A stretch of DNA of 64,000 nucleotides, taken from positions 4,154,001 through 4,218,000 of the forward strand of contig NZ_CP048114.1 of NCBI RefSeq assembly GCF_010093025.1, read 5' to 3'. A program made the translations under genes and the position numbers. Below, in pieces: positions 32,180-40,738 of the stretch. This DNA is from Edaphobacter sp. 12200R-103 (GTDB lineage Bacteria; Acidobacteriota; Terriglobia; Terriglobales; Acidobacteriaceae). The notes beneath the pieces are model-generated. The model had not been told where the DNA came from, made no database searches, and saw only the letters and a list, made by a program, of their open reading frames with translations. How positions within the stretch are numbered: position 1 is the stretch's first letter; every line of letters starts with the position of its first letter.

Positions 32180-34216
32180 ATGAAAAGAACCCTTTTGCGC
32201 ACCACCTTTCTCGCAGTTCTGTTGGCGGCAGTGAGTCCCGTTTTGTTTGCAGACCAGTGGACGGAGCCTACGAAAGAAGAACTCACGATGACCTCCCAGG
32301 AGGGGTATCCAGGAGTCCCAGCGGTCTACCTGAACAGGGAAGAGGTAACCGTAGACAAGCTGCACATGTGGAGCGTGTATGTTCGCCTGAAGGTACTTAC
32401 CGAAAAGGGCAAGGACTACGCCAATGTCGAGCTGAAGTACGCCTCTTTCCGGAGCGGCGCGGGCTATACGGTGACCAACATCGAGGGTCGTACCATCCAT
32501 CCCGATGGCAAGATCATTCCGTTTACCGGAAAGCCCTACGAGAAGCTGATCGAGCGGACCCAGGGATATCAGGGCTACAAGGCCATGTCGAAGGTCTTCA
32601 CCATGCCCGATGTGGAGGTCGGCAGCATTCTGGAGTACCGGTATACGCTGCGCTACGACGACAACTACTACTACTCGCCGGACTGGTACGTGCAGTCGGA
32701 GTTGTACCTGCGGAAGGGCCACTATGTCTGGAAGCCCACCAGTCAGCAGCTCGTCAGTAAGAGAGGCAGCCGCGAACAGTTTACGAACTCGCTGGGCTGG
32801 TTTCCCGTGCTGCCGGCCGGAGCCTCCGTTCATCAGACGCAGCTTCCGCCGACCAACCTGGACCGCGACGGGCAGCTCATCCTGGACCTTGATGTCCACG
32901 ACATTCCTCCCTCTCCTCACGAGGAGCACATGCCTCCGATCTCCAGCTTTACGTATCGTGTGCTCTTCTACTACTCGCCTTATCGCAGTTCTGAAGAGTT
33001 CTGGAGGCAGGAGGGGAAGTTCTGGTCCAAGGACCGCGACAAGTTCATCGGGCCGGGCTCGAAGGTGTCGGCTGCCGTCAGCCAACTGACTGCCGGCTCC
33101 AAGACCCAGGACGAGAAGCTCCGCAAGATCTACGCCGCTGTGATGCAGATGGAGAACACGGACTATACGCGCACAAGGGAGCGCTCCGAAGACAAGGCGG
33201 AAGGACTGGGCACGATTCACGACACGGATGACATTCTGGAGCGCAAGCGCGGCAATGGAGATCAGCTTGCCCAGCTCTTCGTCGCCATGGCGCGTGCAGC
33301 GGGCATGAAGGCGTATCTCTTCGCCGTGACCAACCGTGACCGCAGCCTCTTTACGGATTACTACCTGAGCATGTCGCAGCTGGACGACGATGTCGCCGTG
33401 GTGAACGTGGACGGGAAGGAGATGTTCTTCGATCCGGGGTCGCGCTATTGTCCCTATGGCCATCTGGACTGGAAGCACACCAACGCCGGAGGTATTCGGC
33501 AGGCAGAGGGTGGAACTGTCATCGCGAATACGCCGGGAGAGAGCTTCACCTTCTCGCGCACGCAGCGAATCGCCGATCTGAAGATGGATGAACATGGAGA
33601 AGTCAGTGGAATCGTGAAGATGACCTACATGGGACATCCGGCCATCGAGTGGCGGCACCGTGCTCTGGTGGGTGACTCCGAAAGTCTGCAGCGGGAGCTG
33701 CGCACCAATCTCGAAGACCTGCTTCCAGGAGGGATGAAGGTCGACGTGGTCAGTATCCTGCAGATGGAGGACTACGAGAAGCCGCTGGTGGTCCAGTTCG
33801 ACATCAAGGGAGGCATCGGAACGCCGACGGGCAAACGTCTCTTTGTGCCTGCCGATCTCTTTGTCGCGAATGAGAAGTCGCTCTTCCCGCATGAGAAGCG
33901 CGATCTGGCCGTGTACTTCGAGTACGGCAACATCGTGCAGGACGCGGTACGCATCCGGTTTCCGCAAAACATCAAGGCGGAATCTGTACCGGAGGTCTAC
34001 AAAGACCAGTTTGAAAAATCGATAGCCTATGCACTGACGAACGATCAGAGCGCAGATTCGGTGACCATGCGGCGCGACTTCGACCTGGGATCGTTCTTCT
34101 TCGAAAAGAAAGAGTATCCGGCCCTGCGCGCCTTTTATGGCAAGACGGAGGCCAAAGACCAGGAGAAGCTGGTCCTGATCACCTCGCCCGTGAATACACC
34201 CGTCGCAACGAACTGA
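32180..34216 (+). CDS. DUF3857/transglutaminase-like protein, catalytic Cys absent
   Basis: A 678-residue exported paralogue of the preceding gene, with a signal peptide ending near LFA at about 26. DUF3857 domain at about 60-215 and transglutaminase-like core at about 300-450. In the place of GDCKDKA the sequence is RGNGDQLAQLF, so the nucleophile Cys is missing; the His position is occupied by LDDDVAVV and only the Asp (FFDPGSR) survives. It is therefore probably a non-catalytic partner, perhaps binding the same ligand. GAGAAGGA precedes the ATG. The open frame on the opposite strand across this and the following genes is a GC-bias artefact. Confidence 0.86.
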   Translation: MKRTLLRTTFLAVLLAAVSPVLFADQWTEPTKEELTMTSQEGYPGVPAVYLNREEVTVDKLHMWSVYVRLKVLTEKGKDYANVELKYASFRSGAGYTVTNIEGRTIHPDGKIIPFTGKPYEKLIERTQGYQGYKAMSKVFTMPDVEVGSILEYRYTLRYDDNYYYSPDWYVQSELYLRKGHYVWKPTSQQLVSKRGSREQFTNSLGWFPVLPAGASVHQTQLPPTNLDRDGQLILDLDVHDIPPSPHEEHMPPISSFTYRVLFYYSPYRSSEEFWRQEGKFWSKDRDKFIGPGSKVSAAVSQLTAGSKTQDEKLRKIYAAVMQMENTDYTRTRERSEDKAEGLGTIHDTDDILERKRGNGDQLAQLFVAMARAAGMKAYLFAVTNRDRSLFTDYYLSMSQLDDDVAVVNVDGKEMFFDPGSRYCPYGHLDWKHTNAGGIRQAEGGTVIANTPGESFTFSRTQRIADLKMDEHGEVSGIVKMTYMGHPAIEWRHRALVGDSESLQRELRTNLEDLLPGGMKVDVVSILQMEDYEKPLVVQFDIKGGIGTPTGKRLFVPADLFVANEKSLFPHEKRDLAVYFEYGNIVQDAVRIRFPQNIKAESVPEVYKDQFEKSIAYALTNDQSADSVTMRRDFDLGSFFFEKKEYPALRAFYGKTEAKDQEKLVLITSPVNTPVATN

Positions 34217-34294
34217 GATGCGGCTGCCGGGGTGCGATTGCTCCCGGCAGTTTTTCAAGGCGCGGGCAGATGCTTCTGGCCGCGAGCTTACCAT

Positions 34295-34323
34295 TTGACC
34301 CCACTCCACCAAAGTCCTACGCT
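34295..34323 (+). promoter_or_regulatory. possible promoter for leaderless yceD transcript
   Basis: TTGACC (34295-34300) and TACGCT (34318-34323) are 17 bases apart. The GTG start of the next gene is at 34331, eight bases past the -10, and no Shine-Dalgarno sequence is visible, so the mRNA may be leaderless. The -10 match is only moderate. Confidence 0.4.
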
Positions 34324-34330
34324 TAAAGAC

Positions 34331-34900
34331 GTGCTTATCACCCCGGTCCAACTCTTCGAAGAGCCCCTTCAGATCGACGAAACCATTGCCCCGGGCGTAG
34401 TGGATTACGGCCAGGACATCCGCCAGGTCTCTCCGCTGCCCGTCAGAGGACAGGCCGATCTTCTCATCGAGCATCGGAGCGAGGAACGCGGGGCGAACTC
34501 GCAGGTCAATGACATCCGCCTGCGTGCGTCTTACAAGGGCGACTTCGAGATTCTCTGCGCCCGCTGCGTTGAACCTGTGCCTCAGACCCTCTCCGGCGAC
34601 TTCGACCTCATCTTCCGCCCCGCCGAGGCCGACACGGTGATGGGCGAGCACGCAATTACCCCCGACGAGACCGAAATCGGGTATTATGAAGAGAGCGGTC
34701 TTTTGCTCGAGGATGTCGTGCGCGAGCAGGTGTTGCTCTCCCTGCCCACTCGAACCCTCTGCAAGCCGGACTGCAAGGGCCTCTGCCCTCGCTGCGGTCA
34801 GAACCAGAACCTCGCAATCTGCTCCTGCGAACAGACTCCGTCTGATCCGCGTTGGAATGCGCTGGCGGGCCTGGCTGACAAGATCGAGGTCAAGCACTAA
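34331..34900 (+). CDS. yceD: YceD/DUF177-family protein
   Basis: A 189-residue protein from GTG 34331 (VLITPVQLFEEP). DUF177 proteins lie next to rpmF in most bacteria and in plants are needed for 23S rRNA accumulation. CARCVEPV at about 76-83 and the closing CKPDCKGLCPRCGQNQN zinc-like cluster (about 150-170) are diagnostic. Longer in-frame starts (34232) would put the start inside the preceding gene's 3' spacer and are less likely. rpmF follows after 60 bases. Confidence 0.9.
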   Translation: MLITPVQLFEEPLQIDETIAPGVVDYGQDIRQVSPLPVRGQADLLIEHRSEERGANSQVNDIRLRASYKGDFEILCARCVEPVPQTLSGDFDLIFRPAEADTVMGEHAITPDETEIGYYEESGLLLEDVVREQVLLSLPTRTLCKPDCKGLCPRCGQNQNLAICSCEQTPSDPRWNALAGLADKIEVKH

Positions 34901-34960
34901 TAAAAGTTTTCCGCCTCTGCCCGCCGAATCGGGTGCGGGCGAAGCGAAAGGGATACAGAA

Positions 34961-35146
34961 ATGCCTAATCCAAAACGGCGTCATTCCAAGCAGCGCACCG
35001 CCAAGCGCCGCAGCCACGACTTCCTGACCCCGACGGGTCTCTCCGAGTGCCCCAACTGCCACGAGCGCAAGTTGCCGCATCGCGCCTGCCGCAAGTGTGG
35101 CACCTACAAGGGCCGCGAGGTCCTTACCGTCAAGGAAGCCAGCTAA
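34961..35146 (+). CDS. rpmF: 50S ribosomal protein L32
   Basis: A 61-residue ribosomal protein. MPNPKRRHSKQRTAKRRSHD is the standard L32 beginning, followed by the zinc-binding CPNC and CRKC pairs (a C+ form). GCGAAAGGGATAC precedes the ATG. Gene order yceD-rpmF-plsX is conserved. The rpmF mRNA could be co-transcribed with plsX, 36 bases downstream. Confidence 0.97.
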   Translation: MPNPKRRHSKQRTAKRRSHDFLTPTGLSECPNCHERKLPHRACRKCGTYKGREVLTVKEAS

Positions 35147-35182
35147 CCCTTCCTCCAAGAGAAACCCTGTTATTGTTTCCTG

Positions 35183-36238
35183 ATGCCGATCGACATCGTC
35201 GTTGACGCGATGGGTTCCGACAAGGCCCCCGATCCTGAGATCCGCGGGGCCGTTCTCGCTGCACGCCACTACGACGTGCGCGTGCATCTTGTCGGCCCTG
35301 AAGACATCCTGCGTCCCATCCTGCGCCAGCACGTCCAGCATCAGAAGCACCTTCCTATCTTCATCACGCCGGCCTCCGAGTGGATCACCATGGGGGACAA
35401 GGCCGCCCAGGCGGTCCGCACCAAGCGCGACTCCACCATGCGCGTCGGCCTCAAGATGGTGCGCGAAGGCCTCGCCTCCCGCACAACCTCCGGGCACGGT
35501 CACGGGAAGGCAGCAGGTTTCTTCACTGCCGGAAACACAGGCGCTGCCATGGCCACCGCCAAGATGGTCCTGGGAATGCTCTCCGGGGTCGACCGGCCAG
35601 CGCTCGCCAGTGCTGTTCCTACCACGCGCGGAGTTCCATCCCTCATCCTCGACGTGGGCGCGAACGTCGACTGCGACCCCGACAACCTGGTGCAGTTCGC
35701 CGTCATGGGCCATATCTTCGCCCAGAATGTCCTCAAGGTCCCCAATCCTCGCGTCGGCCTGCTTTCCATCGGCGAAGAGGACTCCAAAGGCAACTCCCTC
35801 ACTCGCGACACGCTCCCGATGCTTCGCTCACTTCCGGGAATCAACTTCATCGGCAATGTCGAAGGCCGCGATATCTACAACGGCAACTGCGATGTCATCG
35901 TCTGCGACGGCTTCGTCGGCAACGTCGCCCTCAAGGCCTCCGAAGGAATCGCTCGCCTGGTGACGACCTCGCTGCGCGAAGCTCTGAAATCGACGGTCAC
36001 CTCACAGGTCGGAGCCCTTCTCTCCCGCCGCGCCTTCGGCGACTTCAAAAAGCGCCTCGACTACAACGAGTATGGTGGCGCACCTTTGCTTGGCGTCCGC
36101 GGCGTCTGCATCGTCGGACACGGCTCCTCCAACGAAAAAGCCGTCATGAACGGCATCCGCGTCGCCGCTGAGTTCGCCCACGCCGAGGTCAACGCAGGCA
36201 TCGAAGCGGCACTGCTGTCTTCCACCGCTACCCCATAA
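35183..36238 (+). CDS. plsX: phosphate acyltransferase PlsX
   Basis: A 351-residue enzyme that makes acyl-phosphate from acyl-ACP for phospholipid synthesis. [21 protein letters not shown] at the start, then [16 protein letters not shown], the [18 protein letters not shown] block and [20 protein letters not shown] are all family marks. A typical fabH does not follow; the next gene on the plus strand is far away. Starts with ATG 35183, the preceding TTGTTTCCTG not being a strong ribosome site, so coupling with rpmF is likely. Confidence 0.97.
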   Translation: MPIDIVVDAMGSDKAPDPEIRGAVLAARHYDVRVHLVGPEDILRPILRQHVQHQKHLPIFITPASEWITMGDKAAQAVRTKRDSTMRVGLKMVREGLASRTTSGHGHGKAAGFFTAGNTGAAMATAKMVLGMLSGVDRPALASAVPTTRGVPSLILDVGANVDCDPDNLVQFAVMGHIFAQNVLKVPNPRVGLLSIGEEDSKGNSLTRDTLPMLRSLPGINFIGNVEGRDIYNGNCDVIVCDGFVGNVALKASEGIARLVTTSLREALKSTVTSQVGALLSRRAFGDFKKRLDYNEYGGAPLLGVRGVCIVGHGSSNEKAVMNGIRVAAEFAHAEVNAGIEAALLSSTATP

Positions 36239-36270
36239 GCGGAAAAGATTACTGCTCCGGCCAAACCGCA

Positions 36271-36327
36271 GATCCTTCGACTGCGCTGCTCGCGATGAGA
36301 CTGCGAGCAGCTTCGCTCAGGATGACA
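36271..36327. repeat. REP-like palindromic element
   Basis: Reads GATCCTTCGACTGCG at the left and CGCTCAGGATGACA at the right; inside is a perfect nine-base hairpin GCTGCTCGC / GCGAGCAGC (36285-36293 and 36303-36311). It lies after plsX and before the convergent MocR gene. Shares its core with 28934-28991 and 48813-48869. Confidence 0.75.
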
Positions 36328-36447
36328 CTCATAAAGGCTGGTGAAATCTCGTAAGGGGTAGCATTGCCATTTCACTCCACCAGCGTTCATGTTCCTTTAG
36401 GTCGATTTCCCCCGCATAATTTCAAAGGCCGAAGCTGATTCACAAGC

Positions 36448-37956
36448 TCAAGGCAACAGCGGAACTCCATCCCTTCTCTCCAGCACCCGCGCCAGCTCCT
36501 CCACACCGCGCCGAATCTCCTTCGGCGTAACCGCTGCGAATCCAAGCTGCAGCCCATCTCTCTCCCTTTGTTCGAATTCTTCCGCACTCCTGTAAAACCA
36601 GGCCAGCGGAGTCACCTCCAAGCCTCGTTCCGCACAGGCCTTCGCCACCGTCCTGGCATCCAGGCCCTTTGCCAGCCATCCCATGGTCTGTAGCCCTGCC
36701 TCGATCTCCGAGATCTCCAACGCTCCTGCCAGATGCCTTCTGCCTTCTTCCAGCAGGATTCCAAGCCGCTCTGAATACAGATTGCGCATCCTGCGCAGGT
36801 GCCTGCCAAAGTGGCCATCCTCCAGGAAGTCGCAGAGCACTGTCTGCTCGAGCAGCGGAGCATGCCGGTTCAGGATCGATTTCGCCGCCGTAAATCGCTC
36901 CACCAGATCCTCGGGCGCCACCAGGTATCCCAGTCGCAGTGCGGGAAACAGTACCTTGCTGAAACTGCCTGCAAACAGCACCACTCCATGCCGGTCCAGC
37001 CCCTGCAGCGCCGGAACCGTTCTGCCGGAGTAGCGATACTCGCCGTCGTAGTCGTCCTCAAAGATCAGCGCACCCGCGCTCCTGGCCCACTTGAGCAGCT
37101 CCAGCCTTCGCGCCAGGCTCATCGTCACGCCCAGCGGAGCCTGGTGCGCCGGGGTCACGTACACCAGATTTGCTGTCTGGTTCGCCTCCGGCAGCTTTGC
37201 GCCCTCATCGTCCACACCCAGCGAGACTATCCGCGCCCCCATCGCCTCAAAGACCCGCGTCGCACCTGGATATCCCGGGTCTTCTGCCAGTACACACTCT
37301 CCTGGGTCTACCAACAGGCGCGTTGCAAGGTCCAACGCTTCCTGCACGCCTGAGAGCACGATCACCTGATCGGTTGTGCACGCTACCCCACGCGAGTGCG
37401 AAAGGTATGCCGCAATCGCCTCGCGAAGCGGCCGGTACCCCGCTGCCTCCGATCCTCTCAGCATGGTCATCGAGGCCCGCCGCAGACGGCGGCTCGCAAT
37501 CTGTGCCCACAACGCCGTCGGAAACTCCTCGAGCGCAGGCACGTTCGCGCGAAACGCCCGTGAAGCTCCTCCCAGAAGGCTGGGGAATGACTGAAGTTTC
37601 TTCCCATACTCTGAAAGGTGTCGGCTCCTCTTTACCTGCTGCGGTTCGGATTCCAGGACTTCGCCACGCATCGCCTCCAGCAGATCCTCCGGCAGAACCT
37701 TGCTCACATAAGTTCCCGATCCAACGCTGCCTTCGAGGTACCCTTCGGCCTTCAGCTCCTCAAAGGCGGTCACAATCGTTCCGCGGGAAAGCCCATACTC
37801 CGCCGCCAGGTCCCGCGTCGCCGGCAGCCTCATCCCAGGACGAAGTCGGCCTTGAAGGATCTCTCTACGCAACGCGGCATACAGCCACCGGTACGCGGGT
37901 TCACCTTCGGGTCTTGGTCCCAGTAGAACCTCTGTCCATCCTGACCGCTTCGCCAT
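36448..37956 (-). CDS. MocR/PdxR-type regulator (GntR winged helix fused to aminotransferase fold)
   Basis: A 502-residue regulator. The GntR winged helix is at about 20-86 (LYAALRREILQGRLRPGMRL, LSRGTIVTAFEELKAEGYLE). The remaining 380 residues form a fold type I aminotransferase domain: DPGYPG at 226-231, FEDDYDGEYRY, and the PLP-binding Lys334 in GSFSKVLFPALRLGY. MocR proteins often bind PLP as a sensor. It is divergent from the cupin/DoxX/AhpD operon, which is the likely target. Two TGGTCTTC direct repeats 20 bases apart lie in between (see 38013-38040). Confidence 0.93.
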   Translation of the reverse strand: MAKRSGWTEVLLGPRPEGEPAYRWLYAALRREILQGRLRPGMRLPATRDLAAEYGLSRGTIVTAFEELKAEGYLEGSVGSGTYVSKVLPEDLLEAMRGEVLESEPQQVKRSRHLSEYGKKLQSFPSLLGGASRAFRANVPALEEFPTALWAQIASRRLRRASMTMLRGSEAAGYRPLREAIAAYLSHSRGVACTTDQVIVLSGVQEALDLATRLLVDPGECVLAEDPGYPGATRVFEAMGARIVSLGVDDEGAKLPEANQTANLVYVTPAHQAPLGVTMSLARRLELLKWARSAGALIFEDDYDGEYRYSGRTVPALQGLDRHGVVLFAGSFSKVLFPALRLGYLVAPEDLVERFTAAKSILNRHAPLLEQTVLCDFLEDGHFGRHLRRMRNLYSERLGILLEEGRRHLAGALEISEIEAGLQTMGWLAKGLDARTVAKACAERGLEVTPLAWFYRSAEEFEQRERDGLQLGFAAVTPKEIRRGVEELARVLERRDGVPLLP

Positions 37957-38012
37957 CTCGAACCTCTCTCGAAAGTGGTACAGAAAAACTATCCTAAATG
38001 GATCTATGAGGC

Positions 38013-38040
38013 TGGTCTTCTTTCGCCTATCTTGGTCTTC
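38013..38040. promoter_or_regulatory. possible MocR operator: direct repeat with 20-base period
   Basis: TGGTCTTC at 38013-38020 and again at 38033-38040, start to start 20 bases, that is two helical turns. MocR regulators are known to bind direct repeats. The site is 57 bases from the MocR start and 34 bases before the cupin start. Confidence 0.55.
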
Positions 38041-38073
38041 AGGGAAAACGAGATTTTTACAAGGAGAGCAGGC

Positions 38074-38547
38074 ATGACCCTCACCGACCGCCTTGCCTAT
38101 ATCCTCGCCGTCGTCTGCTACGCTCCTCTTCCGGCAATCGCCGCCTCACCTCAGGCTCCAGCGCAAAACCAAGAACCGCCGCCACAAGTCGAGACGGTTT
38201 TCTCGCATCCTCTACCGTCACTCGACGGAAGTCATCTCATCGTTAAGGTTGTTCGCGTGAGCTACGCTCCGGGGGAGTCCTCATCGCCCCACAGCCACCC
38301 CTGCCCCGTTGTGGGGTATGTCCTTCAGGGCGCCGTGCGCATGCAGGTGCAGGAGCCTTCCGCCTCCCATCCGGGGCCGATTACTGTCTACCGAGCGGGG
38401 GACAGCTTTTATGAATCTCCCGGGGGCCGGCACCTCGTCTCCGCCAACGCCAGCAAGACCCAGCCTGCCATCTTTACCGCGACCTTTGTCTGCGATCACT
38501 TCACGCCGCTCACCACTCCTGTCGACGGCGGCGAGCCGCACCCATGA
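38074..38547 (+). CDS. secreted cupin-domain protein
   Basis: A 157-residue protein with a signal peptide (hydrophobic 7-24). The cupin barrel contains SYAPGESSSPHSHPCPVVGYVL, where His68 and His70 would be metal ligands, and YRAGDSFYESPGGRH with the second motif. ATG 38074 has AAGGAG five to ten bases upstream. The last four bases overlap the next gene (ATGA). Probably oxidises or senses a small molecule. In related clusters such cupins go with DoxX and AhpD-like proteins under a MocR regulator. Confidence 0.88.
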   Translation: MTLTDRLAYILAVVCYAPLPAIAASPQAPAQNQEPPPQVETVFSHPLPSLDGSHLIVKVVRVSYAPGESSSPHSHPCPVVGYVLQGAVRMQVQEPSASHPGPITVYRAGDSFYESPGGRHLVSANASKTQPAIFTATFVCDHFTPLTTPVDGGEPHP

Positions 38548-38990
38548 GCGCGCGAATCTCACAGATGGCCCTGCGGTACGCCCGCATTGCTCTGGCGATC
38601 TCCTTTTTGAGCCCGGTTGCCGATCGTTTCGGCCTTCTAGGGCGTTTCGGAGGCTGGGGAAACTTCGCCGCCTTTACGGCATATACCGCAAAGGTCAATT
38701 CCTTCATGCCCGCCTCTACGATTCCTTTCCTTGCATGGAGCGCGACGGCAGGCGAACTCGTCTGCGGCTTTGGCCTTCTGATCTACGCTTTTGTTCCTTC
38801 CAAAGTAGCGGCCCCCAGTTCCTTGCCTCGCATTCTCGCATTTGCGTCTTCCATCCTGCTTCTACTCTTTGCGGTTTCCATGACGATCTCGCTTGGCATC
38901 AAAAAACCGCTCGATTATTCGGTCTTCTCGGCCTCCGCCTGCGCCCTTTTGCTGGCTCTCTATCCAGACGCACCTTCGCGGCCTGGTTGA
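38544..38990 (+). CDS. DoxX-like membrane protein
   Basis: A 148-residue protein with four hydrophobic segments. ARIALAISFLSPVADRFGLL, ending FGGWGNFAAFTAYTAKVN, and the second half (ELVCGFGLLIYAF) resemble DoxX-family proteins that form redox complexes with periplasmic thiol enzymes. Overlaps the cupin gene by four bases, so both are on one transcript with the AhpD-like gene 109 bases on. Confidence 0.82.
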   Translation: MSARISQMALRYARIALAISFLSPVADRFGLLGRFGGWGNFAAFTAYTAKVNSFMPASTIPFLAWSATAGELVCGFGLLIYAFVPSKVAAPSSLPRILAFASSILLLLFAVSMTISLGIKKPLDYSVFSASACALLLALYPDAPSRPG

Positions 38991-39099
38991 TCACGACAGG
39001 GAATACACCTCCGACGAAGAATTTCCGTATTTTTCTGATCGCTACGCTTATTTCGATCGAAGCCCAACCACCAACCATCCAAAGCTAAGGAGAACTACG

Positions 39100-39576
39100 A
39101 TGCACCCCCGTTTCAACTACGCCAAGCTGTCCCCCGGGGCCTACCAGGCCATGTTTGCACTCGAAAAATATCTCGCTCAGTCGAGCATCGAAAAGAACCT
39201 CCTTCACCTGATCAAGTTCCGCGTCTCACAGATCAACGGCTGCGCCTTCTGCCTCGACATGCATTCGAAGGATCTGCGCGCTTTGGGCGAGACAGAACAA
39301 CGCCTCTACTCACTCGACGCCTGGCGCGAGTGCCCCTACTACACCGATCGTGAGCGCGCTGCCCTCGCCTGGGCCGAAGCCCTCACCCTTATCACCCAGG
39401 GGCACGCTCCCGACGCTGTGTACGCTCAGGTGAGCGCCGAGTTCAGCGAGCAGGAGGTCTCCGATCTCACGTTTGCCATTAGTGCCATCAATGCCTGGAA
39501 CCGTCTCGCCATCTCCGGCCGCACCACTCCCGGAACCTACCAGCCTGGAAAGGCACATGAGGCCGTGACCGCCTGA
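39100..39576 (+). CDS. carboxymuconolactone decarboxylase/AhpD-like protein
   Basis: A 158-residue all-helical protein. Cys48, Cys51 and His55 in GCAFCLDMHSKD form the AhpD-type peroxidase/thiol motif. TDRERAALAWAEALT and NAWNRLAISGR follow in the usual places. ATG 39100 has AAGGAG seven bases upstream. Third gene of the cupin-DoxX operon; by analogy it likely handles a peroxide or aldehyde. Confidence 0.92.
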   Translation: MHPRFNYAKLSPGAYQAMFALEKYLAQSSIEKNLLHLIKFRVSQINGCAFCLDMHSKDLRALGETEQRLYSLDAWRECPYYTDRERAALAWAEALTLITQGHAPDAVYAQVSAEFSEQEVSDLTFAISAINAWNRLAISGRTTPGTYQPGKAHEAVTA

Positions 39577-39644
39577 GCTGTGTCAGGCTCTTTGTATCCA
39601 TTAACCTCTTTTTTATCTTTTGTTTGGAGAGCAGATTCAACCTT

Positions 39645-39679
39645 GCAAAGAGCCCCGGTTCATGGCCGGGGCTCTTTGC
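39645..39679. terminator. strong hairpin terminator
   Basis: GCAAAGAGCCCCGG (39645-39658) and CCGGGGCTCTTTGC (39666-39679) pair perfectly over 14 bases with a seven-base loop. It lies 68 bases after the AhpD-like stop. No long T-run follows. Confidence 0.8.
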
Positions 39680-39837
39680 ATACCTATAAGTCATTTCTAT
39701 TCAACGTTTTGCAGAAAAAGCCCTGGAGTTATCCTCTTTGTTTCCAAGGTGTTGCGCAAAAAATATCCGCAGATATTCATGCAGACGAGAAACAGACACG
39801 CCGCATCTTAGGTATAAGGAACAGGATTGGAAACCAA

Positions 39838-40692
39838 ATGAAATTTGGCCTCGGCGGTTGTACGTTTGCTGTCTCACTTCTCTCCTTCAGTCTTATGGCC
39901 CCGGCGGTTCGGGCTCAAACTCATCAGGATTCGAACGCCCAGCAGGTCGTCCGTACGGCCGTTAATACGGAGATCGCTGCGGACCGCGACGATCACTCCC
40001 GCTGGCGCTACCGCTCGACCGTGCGCAGGCCCGAAGGCGAGTTCGTCTACGAGGTCGTCGAAACGGACCAGGGATCGGTGAAGAAGAAGATTCGACAGAA
40101 CGGTCAACCGCTCAGCCCTGCCGACCTCGAGAAGGAAAACAGCCGTATCCAGTCTTTCGTCCGCGATTCTTCGCAGCAGGCCAAACAGAAGCGCGACAGC
40201 CAGCAGGACGATAAGCGCGCCGAAGCCATGCTCCGCATGTTGCCCGACGCCTTTCTCTGGACCGTCAAATCCGAGACGCTTCAGGAGACTACGCTTTCGT
40301 TCGTCCCTGACCCATCCTTCAGTCCGCCATCGATGGAGGCTCGCGTCTTTGCGGCAATGGCCGGTCAGATCGTCGTCGCCAAACCCGAAAACCGGATTCA
40401 GAGCATCTCCGGAAAGCTGATTCGCGATGTCACCTTTGGCTGGGGCCTCTTCGGACGTATGGAGCAGGGCGGAACCTTCAGCGTCGAGCGGCGCCCTCTT
40501 GCCCCCAAAATCTGGCAGATCACCGAGTCCCACATCCACATTCAGGGGCATGTCCTGCTCTTCAAGACCATCAGCGAGCAGGAAGACGAGGTCAAGACCG
40601 ACTTTCGCCCGACGCCGCCCTCAACCAATCTTGAACAGGCGGCAAATCTCCTCCGCAACGAGCCTTCAGGACCGATGTCCGCAAAACGTTGA
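39838..40692 (+). CDS. exported protein of unknown function
   Basis: A 284-residue protein with a signal peptide (hydrophobic 8-22, cleavage near VRA-QT). The rest is soluble, with SRWRYRSTVRRPEGEFVYEV early on, a Lys/Gln-rich coiled region around 85-125 and a beta-rich C-terminal half ending with KTISEQEDEVKTDFRP. I recognise it as a type of acidobacterial exported protein of unknown role, but cannot name a domain. rnr follows 46 bases later in the same direction. Confidence 0.75.
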   Translation: MKFGLGGCTFAVSLLSFSLMAPAVRAQTHQDSNAQQVVRTAVNTEIAADRDDHSRWRYRSTVRRPEGEFVYEVVETDQGSVKKKIRQNGQPLSPADLEKENSRIQSFVRDSSQQAKQKRDSQQDDKRAEAMLRMLPDAFLWTVKSETLQETTLSFVPDPSFSPPSMEARVFAAMAGQIVVAKPENRIQSISGKLIRDVTFGWGLFGRMEQGGTFSVERRPLAPKIWQITESHIHIQGHVLLFKTISEQEDEVKTDFRPTPPSTNLEQAANLLRNEPSGPMSAKR

Positions 40693-40738
40693 CATGACGA
40701 GGAACCGCACAAAACAGAAACGGTCTTATCCTTGGTAG

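Noticed and set aside
32156..35713. 1185-codon open frame on the minus strand spanning four genes
   Set aside because: It lies antisense to two DUF3857 genes, yceD, rpmF and plsX, all with clear domains; its translation has no recognisable motif and is rich in residues expected from complementary GC-rich codons.
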